A stretch of 64,000 bases of DNA from an uncultured Oscillospiraceae bacterium (GTDB lineage Bacteria > Bacillota > Clostridia > Oscillospirales > Oscillospiraceae). The stretch covers positions 148,783 through 212,782 of the forward strand of contig CANQVL010000001.1 in NCBI GenBank assembly GCA_947627285.1, read 5' to 3'. Shown here piece after piece: positions 17,679 through 26,938 of this stretch. Numbering within the stretch: position 1 is the stretch's first letter; every line of letters starts with the position of its first letter. Below the pieces are notes generated by a model. That model was not told the DNA's origin. It made no database searches and was given only the letters and a program-made list of their open reading frames with translations. Both the position numbers and the translations under genes were made by a program.

Positions 17679-19841
17679 ATGAAGGAACTTATTAAAAATG
17701 AGGAGCAGCAGGACGTCTACCGCCGCCGCGCCAGAGAGCTTGTGTCTCAGATGACGCTTCGCGAGAAGATAAGCCAGATGCTCCACGGCGCCGCCGCCAT
17801 TGACCGGCTGGGCGTCCCGGCCTATAACTGGTGGAACGAGGCCCTCCACGGCGTGGCGCGGGCGGGCACCGCCACCGTTTTTCCCCAGGCCATCGCCATG
17901 GCAGCCGCCTTTGACCCGGACATGATGGAGCAGGTGGGCGACGCCATCTCCACCGAGGCGAGGGCTAAGTACAATCAGCAGCAGGCATGCGGTGACCGCG
18001 ACATCTACAAGGGGCTGACCTTCTGGTCCCCGAACATCAACATCTTCCGGGACCCGCGCTGGGGACGCGGACACGAGACGCTGGGCGAGGACCCCTGGCT
18101 CACCGGCGAATTGGGCAAGCGCTTCGTTAACGGTCTCCAGGGGCACGACCCCAAGTATCTGAAGGCGGCGGCCTGCGCCAAGCACTACGCCGTCCACTCA
18201 GGCCCCGAGGATCTGCGCCACCGGTTCGACGCCCGGGTGTCACAGCAGGACCTGTGGGAGACCTATCTGCCCGCCTTCCGCACGCTGGTGAAGGAGGCGC
18301 GGGTGGAGGCGGTGATGGGCGCCTACAACCGCGTCAACGGCGAGCCCTGCAACGGCAGTAAGACGCTCCTCAGCGACATTTTGCTGAACAAATGGGGCTT
18401 TGACGGCTACGTGACCTCCGACTGCTGGGCGCTCAAGGACTTCCACGAGGGTCACATGGTCACCGACGGGCCCGTGGAATCCGTCGCCCTGGCAGTTAAC
18501 AACGGGTGCGACCTGAACTGCGGCGACCTGTTCGTCTATCTGGAGGAGGCGGTTGAAAAGGGCCTTGTCTCCGAGGATACCGTCACCGACGCCGTGGTCC
18601 GGCTCTTTACAACCAGGATGCGCCTCGGTATGTTCGATCCGCCGGAGGACGTGCCCTTCCACACCGTCTCCTACGACCGGGTGGACAGCGCCGAGATGCG
18701 CGCGCTGAACCTCCGTGTGTCGGAAAAGACCCTGGTACTGCTGAAAAACAGGGACAATATCCTGCCTCTGGACAAGCATGGGCTTAAATGCGTGGGCGTC
18801 ATCGGGCCCAACGCCAACAACCGCGGTGTCCTTGTGGGCAACTATGAGGGCACCTCCTCCCGGTACGTCACCGTTCTGGAGGGCATCCAGGACTACCTGG
18901 GCGACGGTGTTCGGGTGATGTATTCCGAGGGCTGTCACCTCTATCGGAACCAGGTGTCCGATATGGCGCAGACTGACGACCGTTTTTCCGAGGTCCGCGG
19001 CGTCTGCGCCGAGAGCGACGTCGTTATCCTCTGCCTTGGGCTGGACCCCAGTCTGGAGGGCGAGGAGGGCGACAAGAGCAATCAGTTCGCCGGCGGCGAC
19101 AAGCCAAACCTGAAGCTCCCGGGCCGCCAGGAGGAGCTGCTGCTTGAGGTGAAAAAGAGCGGCAAGCCGGTCATTTTGGTCCTGATCTCCGGCAGCGCCC
19201 TTGCCGTGACCGCCGCCGACGAGCTGGCTGACGCGGTGCATCTCGCCATGTACCCCGGCGCCCAGGGCGGCGCGGCGGTGGCGCGCACACTGTTTGGCGA
19301 TGTCTGTCCCCAGGGCAGGCTGCCCATCACCTTCTACCGCTCCGACGACGACCTGCCCCCCTTCACCGATTACAGCATGAAGGGGCGCACCTACCGCTAC
19401 ATGGAGAGCGAGGCCCTCTACCCCTTCGGGTACGGTCTGAGCTATACCGGGTTCCGTCTGGACGGAGCCGCTGTCAACACCTCCGAGCTGACGGAGGACG
19501 GTATCTGCATAACGCTGACCGTGGAGAACACCGGTCACATGACCGGCGCTGAAACCGTACAGGTCTATGTAAAGGCAGAGCGGCCCGGCACCCCCAACCC
19601 GCAGCTCAAGGGTCTTGGCAAGGTCGCGCTTGAGCCCGGAGAGAAGGAAAGCGTCACCCTCCGCCTGCCCCTGGCGGCCTTCGCGCTCTGCGACGAGAGC
19701 GGCGCGTCTGTTGTGGAGCCCGGTACATACAGCGTATATGTGGGCGCGTCCCAGCCCGACAGTCGCAGTCAGGCCCTCACCGGTGAAAAGCCGCGCCGTC
19801 TCACCGTCACCGCAAGCCGGCGGTGGGAGATAGATTGTTAA
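17679..19841 (+). CDS. GH3 beta-xylosidase-type enzyme
   Basis: A 720-residue GH3 protein in the normal domain order, without signal peptide. The signature YNWWNEALHGVARAG and FWSPNINIFRDPRWGRGHET is characteristic of bacterial xylan 1,4-beta-xylosidases and alpha-L-arabinosidases of GH3. The nucleophile Asp is in GYVTSDCWAL near residue 248. A C-terminal alpha/beta domain and an FnIII-like domain (YPFGYGLSYTGF) follow. ATG at 17679 is chosen because AGGAGG lies five bases upstream; the frame is open further upstream but lacks a ribosome site. It should act in the cytoplasm on xylo-oligosaccharides. Beta-glucosidase side activity is common in the family. Confidence 0.87.
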   Translation: MKELIKNEEQQDVYRRRARELVSQMTLREKISQMLHGAAAIDRLGVPAYNWWNEALHGVARAGTATVFPQAIAMAAAFDPDMMEQVGDAISTEARAKYNQQQACGDRDIYKGLTFWSPNINIFRDPRWGRGHETLGEDPWLTGELGKRFVNGLQGHDPKYLKAAACAKHYAVHSGPEDLRHRFDARVSQQDLWETYLPAFRTLVKEARVEAVMGAYNRVNGEPCNGSKTLLSDILLNKWGFDGYVTSDCWALKDFHEGHMVTDGPVESVALAVNNGCDLNCGDLFVYLEEAVEKGLVSEDTVTDAVVRLFTTRMRLGMFDPPEDVPFHTVSYDRVDSAEMRALNLRVSEKTLVLLKNRDNILPLDKHGLKCVGVIGPNANNRGVLVGNYEGTSSRYVTVLEGIQDYLGDGVRVMYSEGCHLYRNQVSDMAQTDDRFSEVRGVCAESDVVILCLGLDPSLEGEEGDKSNQFAGGDKPNLKLPGRQEELLLEVKKSGKPVILVLISGSALAVTAADELADAVHLAMYPGAQGGAAVARTLFGDVCPQGRLPITFYRSDDDLPPFTDYSMKGRTYRYMESEALYPFGYGLSYTGFRLDGAAVNTSELTEDGICITLTVENTGHMTGAETVQVYVKAERPGTPNPQLKGLGKVALEPGEKESVTLRLPLAAFALCDESGASVVEPGTYSVYVGASQPDSRSQALTGEKPRRLTVTASRRWEIDC

Positions 19842-19854
19842 GCCGCTTGACAAA

Positions 19855-20991
19855 ATGATGACGAAACGCGAACATATCTACGCCGACCACGCCGCCTCCG
19901 CGCCGCTTCGCCCGGAGGCGCTGGCGGCAATGGAGCCGTATCTTTGCGGGAAATTCAGCAACCCCTCCGCCCGGTACACCTGGGCGCTGGAGGTCAAACG
20001 GGGCGTGGAGCTGGCGCGGCGGACCGTCGCGGAATGTATGTCCTGCCAGCCGGAGGAGATATACTTCACCTCCGGCGGCAGTGAGGGCAACACCTGGGCG
20101 GTATGGAACGCCGTCCGGTCGGGCCGGAGGCACGTTCTCCTCACCACCCCCATAGAGCACCACTCCATTCAAAACGCCCGGGAGAGCATGGAGCCCTTCA
20201 GTCTGTCCACGGTCCTCACGCCGGTGGACGGGCAGGGGCGGGTGGACACCGCCGCGCTGGAGGAGCTTCTGACCCGAACCGAGCCGGCGCTTGTCAGCGT
20301 CCAGTGGGCAAACAACGAGGTGGGGACCGTTCAGGACATGGCAGCCATCGCGCGCCTGTGCCAAAGGCGGAGCGTTTTGCTCCACACCGACGCTGTCCAG
20401 GCGGTGGGGCATATTCCCACGCCGGCGGAGGGTATCGACTATCTCACCGCCTCCTCCCACAAGTTCGGCGGTCCCAAGGGCGCCGGTTTTTTCTTTGTCC
20501 GCCGTGGGTCGCCCCTGCGCCCCCTTATCTTCGGAGGAAATCAGGAGGCGGGTATGCGGGGCGGCACCTCAAATCCTGCCGCCATAGTTGGCACAGCCGC
20601 CGCCCTTGAAGCGGCTTTGCGGGACATGAAGTCAGCCGACTCGTTCCTACGCCGCGAGGCGGAGGAGTTTCGGGCCGTGCTCCGTGCCTGCCGCCCTGAT
20701 GTCCGCTTCAACGGAACAGGCGACGGTCTGCCGGGTCTTATCAGCGTGACCATCCCCGGACAGCGGGCGGAGGCGCTGGTCTACCGCATGGATATGGCGG
20801 GGGTGTATATCTCCGCCGGAGCCGCCTGCGACAGCGGCGGGACGACGCGCCCCTCCCATGTGCTGACCGCCATGGGTCTCACCGCGGCGGACGCCGCCGG
20901 CACCGTCCGCTTCTCCTTCGGTCCCGCCAACAAAGCGGGCGACGGAGCCGAGGCCGCCCGCCGCCTCCTGGCGGTATTGGAGGCGAAATAA
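19855..20991 (+). CDS. Cysteine desulfurase (NifS/IscS-type class V aminotransferase)
   Basis: A 378-residue PLP enzyme that removes sulfur from cysteine to give alanine and an enzyme persulfide for Fe-S cluster or thio-cofactor synthesis. Visible marks are YADHAASAP at the N terminus, TSGGSEGNTWAV, the PLP lysine in SSHKFGGPKG (Lys203) and the catalytic cysteine in SAGAACDSGG (Cys325). It starts 13 bp after the beta-xylosidase stop and is probably co-transcribed, though the functional link is unclear. Two adjacent ATG codons are possible starts, and the ribosome site is weak. No scaffold partner (IscU/SufU) is nearby, so it could serve tRNA thiolation as well as Fe-S assembly. Confidence 0.87.
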   Translation: MMTKREHIYADHAASAPLRPEALAAMEPYLCGKFSNPSARYTWALEVKRGVELARRTVAECMSCQPEEIYFTSGGSEGNTWAVWNAVRSGRRHVLLTTPIEHHSIQNARESMEPFSLSTVLTPVDGQGRVDTAALEELLTRTEPALVSVQWANNEVGTVQDMAAIARLCQRRSVLLHTDAVQAVGHIPTPAEGIDYLTASSHKFGGPKGAGFFFVRRGSPLRPLIFGGNQEAGMRGGTSNPAAIVGTAAALEAALRDMKSADSFLRREAEEFRAVLRACRPDVRFNGTGDGLPGLISVTIPGQRAEALVYRMDMAGVYISAGAACDSGGTTRPSHVLTAMGLTAADAAGTVRFSFGPANKAGDGAEAARRLLAVLEAK

Positions 20992-21104
20992 CGCGTCTTG
21001 CCCCTCCCCCGGCATATTGAGCGTCAAAAACAAAAAATCCCCCTCCAACCCCCGGCGGTCTCCTGCCGTCCGGGTGCTGAAGGGGCGCGATACAGTGGAT
21101 CATA

Positions 21105-21139
21105 GGATCATACTTTTTCTGAAAGGAAAGGTATGATCC
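21105..21139. terminator. Inverted repeat between convergent operons
   Basis: A perfect 9-bp arm pair (21105-21113 and 21131-21139), extendable by wobble pairs to about 14 bp, lies between the cysteine desulfurase gene and the stop of the YesL gene. It has no long U-tract on either strand, so it is a likely but not ideal bidirectional terminator. Confidence 0.5.
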
Positions 21140-21140
21140 G

Positions 21141-21785
21141 TTATTTATAGTACCACTTCATTTTCTCCTCCTCCGTCCGGGGCTTCGCCATATACCTCCG
21201 CAGGAGGCGCTCCATCAAAAAGGACTGCGCGTAGGAGCACGCTCCGGGAAGCACAAACAGCATAGGCACGGGGATCCACGTCATCAAAAACACTCCCGCC
21301 AGCCAAATCGCCCAGAACGCCAGCGTATAGGGCAAATGCCGGAACACCATAAGCAGAGCCATCCGAAAGCAGCTCCACTTCCCCATGTCGAACCGCGACA
21401 TCACCGGCCACAGGTAGATGAGCACGCTTATCGCCACGAGGATAAGCAGGGTATACAAAAGGCTCATTGCCGCCGCCGTCTGGGTCTGAAGCCTGTCGGT
21501 ATACATCCGGTCCAGCGCCAGCACCGCCCCCAGAAGCATGAAGAGAAGCGTCATGATTATCCCGTCCTTCAGGCTTTTACGAAAGGTCCCGAAGAACTCC
21601 TTTACCGGGTAGCCCTCCCCGTGCCGCACACATTTCACCGTGGTCTTGTAGAGGGCGATGCCCGACGCGCCGGCTGTCACCACCGGCAGGCTCGTAAGCA
21701 TCCACATCAGCGTTACGCCTATCATGTTCCCCACCAGGTTCATGAACCTGGCAAATCTGCTTTCCTGCCCAAAAAACCTGTTCAT
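21141..21785 (-). CDS. YesL/DUF624-family membrane protein
   Basis: A 214-residue protein with about five membrane segments. It opens with the DUF624 pattern MNRFFGQESRFARFMNLVGNMIGVTLMWMLTSLP. Members such as Bacillus YesL are encoded in carbohydrate ABC importer operons, and their exact function is not established. The start at 21785 has GGAGG just upstream and fits the family N terminus; an upstream ATG at 21863 lies inside the permease gene and is unlikely. It is the last gene of the large importer operon. Confidence 0.82.
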   Translation of the reverse strand: MNRFFGQESRFARFMNLVGNMIGVTLMWMLTSLPVVTAGASGIALYKTTVKCVRHGEGYPVKEFFGTFRKSLKDGIIMTLLFMLLGAVLALDRMYTDRLQTQTAAAMSLLYTLLILVAISVLIYLWPVMSRFDMGKWSCFRMALLMVFRHLPYTLAFWAIWLAGVFLMTWIPVPMLFVLPGACSYAQSFLMERLLRRYMAKPRTEEEKMKWYYK

Positions 21786-21825
21786 TCCAACCTCCGTACA
21801 CAAGGCGCCCTTGACGGTCCTGCCG

Positions 21826-22800
21826 TCAGCCCACAAGACCGCTGCGCTCCACGCCCTCGACAAAACGCCTCTGCATCACGCAGTACATTATCACCACCGG
21901 GACAAGCATAAGTATGACGGCGGCGTACAGATAGAGCTGTGTCACCGCGGTGTCCAGGATGTTCAGGGAGTTCCCTATGGTCTCCTGCACCGTGGCTATG
22001 CGCCTGCTCATCAGCAAATTTGTCGGGACTCCGAACAGCTGCGCGTAGAAGGTGTCGTTGTACTGCCACACCAGTGAGAATATGCTTACCGTCAGCACGG
22101 CGGGCATCGCGTTTACCAGCATTATCCCAAAGTAGGTGCGGAACGCCCCGGCGCCATCCATAAGCGCCGCCTCCTCGATCTCCTTCGGCAGCCCCCGGAA
22201 AAACTGGTTGAAGATGTAGACAAAAAGCCCCGACCGCAGTCCGCAGCAAAGCGTCGTCATGATATAGATGGGTATCGGAGAGGTCAGCAGATTGACCCCG
22301 CTCCCCCTGATGAGATGAAGTATGCCCAGCACGTCAAAGTCGCGAAACTCCATGTACCAGGGGAGCATCAGCGTATCCGCGGGGAGCACGATGGTCAGGA
22401 CCACGCAGGCGAACAGCAGCTTTTTAAACGGAAAATTGAATCTGGCAAAGCCATACCCCGCCATCGAGCACATTATCACCTGTATGAATGTCAGCGCCGA
22501 CACATAGATCACCGTTGACAGGAGTGTCTTGGGATACTGCATGGTGTGTATCACCTGGGTGTAATTGCCCAGCGTCCCCTCTATGGGGAACAGCACCACC
22601 ACAGGGTTTTTCAGGTCCGCCGGGGTGAAGAAGGAGCTGGAGAGCATGGAGATCAGCGGCCCCAGGATAATATAGGAGATTCCGATAAGTATGACAGCCT
22701 TCAAAAGCCCCAGCAAAAAGCCCGTGACGCCCCTGCCCAGCCGCCGTCTCAAATGCTCCCGGTCTATCTGACCGAGCCGTTCCTTGATCGTCGCTTTCAT
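21826..22800 (-). CDS. Carbohydrate ABC importer permease, MalG-like (second pair)
   Basis: A 324-residue inner-membrane permease with six predicted helices. The coupling-loop motif reads EAALMDGAGAFRTYFG, the site where an ATPase docks in the MalG/UgpE family. The ATG at 22800 follows GAGGGGGTGAGG, which suits this operon better than the upstream frame start at 22881, which lies within the neighbour. It pairs with the MalF-like permease immediately upstream. This is the second permease pair of the operon. Substrate is unknown, presumably an oligosaccharide. Confidence 0.87.
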   Translation of the reverse strand: MKATIKERLGQIDREHLRRRLGRGVTGFLLGLLKAVILIGISYIILGPLISMLSSSFFTPADLKNPVVVLFPIEGTLGNYTQVIHTMQYPKTLLSTVIYVSALTFIQVIMCSMAGYGFARFNFPFKKLLFACVVLTIVLPADTLMLPWYMEFRDFDVLGILHLIRGSGVNLLTSPIPIYIMTTLCCGLRSGLFVYIFNQFFRGLPKEIEEAALMDGAGAFRTYFGIMLVNAMPAVLTVSIFSLVWQYNDTFYAQLFGVPTNLLMSRRIATVQETIGNSLNILDTAVTQLYLYAAVILMLVPVVIMYCVMQRRFVEGVERSGLVG

Positions 22801-22813
22801 GGCCCTCACCCCC

Positions 22814-23728
22814 TCAATTGTAATAGAAGACGAATTTCGAGATCGCCTTGGTGATAACAAACAGGATAATACACACCGCAAAGGAGCTTATCAGGCTCAT
22901 CGCCACGCTGACGCTCCAGTTGTAACTGCTGAACGCCATATCATACGCCACGTCGATAATATCGCTGTTCATGAACTTGTCCACGATGGTATAGACCACG
23001 TTCGTGACGATGTGCGGCGACACCATCGGGAAGGTCACCTTCCAGAATGTCTCGTAGGGTGTCGCACCCTCGATCTGCGCGACCTCATAGAGGTTCCCCG
23101 GTACTGACTGGAGCGCCGCCAGGAAGATGATTATCTGTATGCCGGAGGCCTGTACGATGTCGAAGATCCTGCCGACCGCCGCTATCAGGTACTCCGACAG
23201 CGTGGCGGGGAATCCCAGGTTCATCAGCATATTCATGAGATACTGTACGTTCACGCCGCTTTCCGACGCCGCCGCCTCCGAGGAAACGGCAGCCACTCCG
23301 CCCATTATGGTCTGCTGCGCCATGGCGATGGAATCCCTGATGGCGCCGGAGCTCATGATTATCGGCAGGAACAAAATGGCTCGTATCACCGCCCTGCCCT
23401 TGAATTTGCTGTTCAGGATGAGGGCCATGAACAGGCTGAAAAAGATGATCAGCGGTACGTCAATGAGCATATTCATGAGGGAGCTTACCAGCGTCTGGTT
23501 AAAGGTCGCGTGCTGGAGGAACACGTACTTGAAATTGTCCAGTCCCGCGAAATCCAGCTGATAGCCGCCGCTCTGCTTCATTGTCATGGTGCTGAGGCTG
23601 AAGAGGACCGCCTGGATCGCTCCCTTCCCGTAAAACCACAGGAAGCCTATGAGCCACGGCGTGATGAACACAAATCCCGTGACGGAACGCCGCCGCGACA
23701 GTGACATTCTGCGTCTTTGCTTCTTCAT
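22814..23728 (-). CDS. Sugar ABC importer permease, MalF-like (second pair)
   Basis: A 304-residue permease with six predicted helices and the EAA-type loop EVAQIEGATPYETFWK. A basic start (MKKQRRRMSLSRRR) leads to the first helix. It has an enlarged second periplasmic or extracytoplasmic loop (about residues 140-170, Ala/Ser-rich), longer than in the first-pair partner. The start overlaps the end of the DUF5696-like gene by four bases, and the partner permease follows 13 bp downstream, so all three are co-translated. No ATPase is nearby. Confidence 0.87.
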   Translation of the reverse strand: MKKQRRRMSLSRRRSVTGFVFITPWLIGFLWFYGKGAIQAVLFSLSTMTMKQSGGYQLDFAGLDNFKYVFLQHATFNQTLVSSLMNMLIDVPLIIFFSLFMALILNSKFKGRAVIRAILFLPIIMSSGAIRDSIAMAQQTIMGGVAAVSSEAAASESGVNVQYLMNMLMNLGFPATLSEYLIAAVGRIFDIVQASGIQIIIFLAALQSVPGNLYEVAQIEGATPYETFWKVTFPMVSPHIVTNVVYTIVDKFMNSDIIDVAYDMAFSSYNWSVSVAMSLISSFAVCIILFVITKAISKFVFYYN

Positions 23729-26304
23729 GCCTCACCCCTCACGATCCCGCAGCTCATGGCGTCCACAGATATGCCGCCGCTTTGAATGGCGCTGTCCGTT
23801 TTGTTGACATATACGGTCACGCCGTTGCTGTAGCTCACCCGGACAAGACCGTTTTCCAGCTTTTCATGCCGGACCATGGACGCGCCCTCAACGCAGCACA
23901 GCACCTGGTTCAACTGATTGTATATCCTCTGCGCGTCCTCGATCCAGGTCGTGTAGCAGACGGAATACATATCCGCCGAGGATGTGTACTTTATATCGCC
24001 GGAATCCTCGTAGGACATGGTGAACCGGGGCGCCGCGCCGTACTCTATGAGCTCCAGCAGCAACGTCTCGTCCACATCCTTGTCCATCAGGTTCAGCGCC
24101 TGACCGGTGTAATCTACGCTCCCGTGGACAACCATCTCATAAAACGGCACCTGCTCGTCCACGATGTAGAACCGGCTGTACATCACCGGTGCGTCCAGGA
24201 TGTCCGTCACGTACCCCAGGCTGTAGGCGTTGCCGCCCTTCACCGTCAGGTCCATGCCGAGGCTCCGCAGCTCCTCCAGCTGTCCCCTGACCACATCCTC
24301 CGCCATCTGCCGGTGGATGACCTCCGTCCGCTTCTTATCGGAGGCCAGCACGTCGCCCAGGTCCCGAAGCGTGATACCGCCCACGTCATATTTCGCGATG
24401 CTCTTTTCAAAGCCGCTCACATACCGGGGCAGGAACTTCGGGGAGACGATGTAATGCGTCAGCTCGTCGTACCAGCCCAGGTCGCTGGTCTGGCGCATGG
24501 TCGCCGGGTTCAGCGCCCCCAGCTTTACCACGTAGCCGGAGTAGTATTTGGAGGCCTCCAGAAGGCTGGAAAAGCGCCTGGAGGTATACGCCGCCTGCTG
24601 GAACGCCACGTCCAGGGAAAGCCTTCCTCCGTTCTCCTCCAGTCTGGCGGCAAGCTCCTCCAGCTCGCCCTTACCGCCCAGCGCGCCGATCAGCTCCACC
24701 CGGTCGGGCACGTCGTGATACACGCCCCGGTTGAACCATCCCAGATAGCTCATCCGCACCTTGCCGACGCCGCCCTGGTACAGCATATCCAATATCTCAT
24801 TTGCCTGCCCGTAGGTTGTCATCACGCTCACGCCCCTGTACGGCACACCCAGGACGTGCTTTTTGGTCTCCACGCCGCCCAGGATGTCCAGGTACAGCGG
24901 AATATCTCCGCCGCCTGTGCCGCCCTCGCGAAGCACGCCCTCCGCGATAAGCTGACCGCGGTAGGCGTTCGCCATGCCCGAGTAGTCCGCGTCGCCGCCG
25001 CTGAGGAAGGTGTATGTCACAGCCAGCGTATCGCCGTACAGGTCGTCCTCCACGGTCGGCACGTCCGCCTGTGTCCCCGTGACGCCGAACATGTTCAAAA
25101 GCTCATATTCCCTCAGGCTGAACTCCGCGTAAGCGAAATTGTAGCAGTTTGTATTGCCGGCGACCTGGGCGTTGACGCTGGACAGGGCGTCGCCGCCGGT
25201 GATCCTGGCAAGGAACCCCGCGCCGCCGTTCTTCATGCCAAATACCGGCAGCCGCACCGTCTCCGTGATGTCCGTAACGATATAGCTCTGCACCACGGGG
25301 TCGATGCCGTAAACATTCTGAGCGTAGGGCGCGTCGCGCGTCCCGTTGTTCAGGTAGATCAGCGCTCCCGACCCGTCCGGGACAAATATATACCCCTGCG
25401 CGTCTGTTCCCGCCGCCCCGAACATGGGCAGGAGCTGGAGCCGGACGATGGAAGCGCCTCCGCCCTCCCGGATCTCGCCCGTCGGCACGGATGCCTCCAG
25501 CCCGTTCTCTGTCAGGCGGTACTCCAGGGGTACTACGAAGGAGATGTTCCCGTCCCCCTCAATGCCCTCCATGTCCAGGTCATAGTCCTCCTGAGTGTAC
25601 CCGCAGCTCTCAAAAAACCGGTTCAACCGGTTTATGCCGACCCTGGATTTCTTTGCCGCCTCGTTCAGAGTGTAAAAGCCGTCCTCCAGGGTGAAATAGC
25701 TCCGGACCGTCCGCGCGTCGGCGGCCTCCAGCTTGTCCAGAATGATCGTCTGCATCCGCTCCTCGCTTATCCGCAGGGGAACGATGCCGGTGGAGTTTGC
25801 CGGGTCCCGGAGGGTATAGATGTACCTTATCCCGTTCTCCAGCGCCTCCACCTCGAACTGTCCGTACTGGATGCTCATGTTGTAGTTGTTCATGGTGCCT
25901 CTGGACATCGTACTGCTGTAATATATAAGATTGATCGTAGAGCTGAGAAGCTGGGCGTTGACGCCGGCGGCGATCGTGTCCTCCTCCCTGTCCACAGGGT
26001 TTGAGTAGGTTATGTGCCCCGTCTTTTTCTCGTATACCGCTATCTCAGAGGTTTTCAGATCAGTATACAGCTTCAGCTCCCCGTTTTCCGCCGCCAGCAC
26101 CATGCCCGGAACATCCGGGGACGGCTCGGAGATGGGGACAAACTCCCCGCCCTCCTCGGGCTCCGCGGACCGCAGGTATCTCTTGTAAGCGTCATAATTG
26201 AAATAACGCGCCAGGATATACGCCGCGGCCCCCGCGACGGCCAGCACCGCAAGCACGGCGGCGCAGATCCTCCATTTTTTCACTCGTTTCATAGCCATTC
26301 CCAT
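23725..26304 (-). CDS. DUF5696-like secreted or membrane-anchored protein
   Basis: An 859-residue protein with an N-terminal membrane anchor (ICAAVLAVLAVAGAAAYILA) and a large extracytoplasmic part. The pattern AENGELKLYTDLKTSEIAVYEKKTG near the start and the later LYLDILGGVETKKHVLGVPYRGVSVMTTY segment resemble the DUF5696 family from memory; family identity should be confirmed. The C-terminal half looks like a (beta/alpha) barrel, as in glycosidases. No catalytic pair can be assigned with confidence. GGAGGAGGG precedes the ATG. It is encoded between the two permease pairs and overlaps the downstream permease gene by four bases, suggesting a part in substrate processing or binding at the importer. 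Confidence 0.7.
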   Translation of the reverse strand: MGMAMKRVKKWRICAAVLAVLAVAGAAAYILARYFNYDAYKRYLRSAEPEEGGEFVPISEPSPDVPGMVLAAENGELKLYTDLKTSEIAVYEKKTGHITYSNPVDREEDTIAAGVNAQLLSSTINLIYYSSTMSRGTMNNYNMSIQYGQFEVEALENGIRYIYTLRDPANSTGIVPLRISEERMQTIILDKLEAADARTVRSYFTLEDGFYTLNEAAKKSRVGINRLNRFFESCGYTQEDYDLDMEGIEGDGNISFVVPLEYRLTENGLEASVPTGEIREGGGASIVRLQLLPMFGAAGTDAQGYIFVPDGSGALIYLNNGTRDAPYAQNVYGIDPVVQSYIVTDITETVRLPVFGMKNGGAGFLARITGGDALSSVNAQVAGNTNCYNFAYAEFSLREYELLNMFGVTGTQADVPTVEDDLYGDTLAVTYTFLSGGDADYSGMANAYRGQLIAEGVLREGGTGGGDIPLYLDILGGVETKKHVLGVPYRGVSVMTTYGQANEILDMLYQGGVGKVRMSYLGWFNRGVYHDVPDRVELIGALGGKGELEELAARLEENGGRLSLDVAFQQAAYTSRRFSSLLEASKYYSGYVVKLGALNPATMRQTSDLGWYDELTHYIVSPKFLPRYVSGFEKSIAKYDVGGITLRDLGDVLASDKKRTEVIHRQMAEDVVRGQLEELRSLGMDLTVKGGNAYSLGYVTDILDAPVMYSRFYIVDEQVPFYEMVVHGSVDYTGQALNLMDKDVDETLLLELIEYGAAPRFTMSYEDSGDIKYTSSADMYSVCYTTWIEDAQRIYNQLNQVLCCVEGASMVRHEKLENGLVRVSYSNGVTVYVNKTDSAIQSGGISVDAMSCGIVRGEA

Positions 26305-26317
26305 CTGCCCTCCTCCG

Positions 26318-26938
26318 TCAGACTCTCAGCATCAGCTCGTTATAGACGCTGACAATGAAGGAGACCACCTGGCTTGTAAGCGAATACAGGAGTATCGCCA
26401 AAAAGATGATGATCAGCATGGCAGCAAATGTGAGAAGCATCGTAAACAGCGTCTTCCCCATGGTGTAGTTGTGCACCGTCATCACGCCCATGAGCAGAAG
26501 CAGTACGAACCACACGATCCCAAGCCCCAGGAGGATGTAGTAAAACGCCTCCTCATCCTGCGCCACAAAGAGGGAGAGGATGATGCCGGGGATATAGGTC
26601 AAAATCATGGGGAGCATGGAATACCCCGTCATCGTCACGATGTCCTTGAACCTGCCCTCGCCGTTCATGAGGCACGTGATGGACCAGTTGCTGACACAGA
26701 ACAGGAAAAACAGCAGGAACACCGACAGGACCTCCGCCAGACTGTTGACTGACATGGGGTTGACGAAATTGACGACAAAGCCCGCGTACTGCCGGTTGGC
26801 GGAAAAGCAGACGCCGAATAGAAAGACGAACAGGACCGCCAGCGGCACGCTGCCGCGCCCCCTGTGGCGGATCTCATAGAAGCCGTCCAGAGGATGGACA
26901 ACGGTATAAAACGCGTATTTCAATTTTTCCTTAACCAC
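26318..26938 (-). CDS. YIP1-family membrane protein
   Basis: A 206-residue protein with five predicted membrane helices and the YIP1 pattern (VVHPLDGFYEIRHRGRGS at the N terminus, then TGYSMLPMILTYIPGI in the middle). It starts at GTG 26938 and overlaps the end of the NHL-repeat gene by 8 bp. YIP1 proteins in bacteria have no settled function; they are repeatedly found beside carbohydrate importer genes in Firmicutes (recollection, not searched). Here a role in assembling or regulating the surrounding importer is an inference. Confidence 0.78.
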   Translation of the reverse strand: MVKEKLKYAFYTVVHPLDGFYEIRHRGRGSVPLAVLFVFLFGVCFSANRQYAGFVVNFVNPMSVNSLAEVLSVFLLFFLFCVSNWSITCLMNGEGRFKDIVTMTGYSMLPMILTYIPGIILSLFVAQDEEAFYYILLGLGIVWFVLLLLMGVMTVHNYTMGKTLFTMLLTFAAMLIIIFLAILLYSLTSQVVSFIVSVYNELMLRV

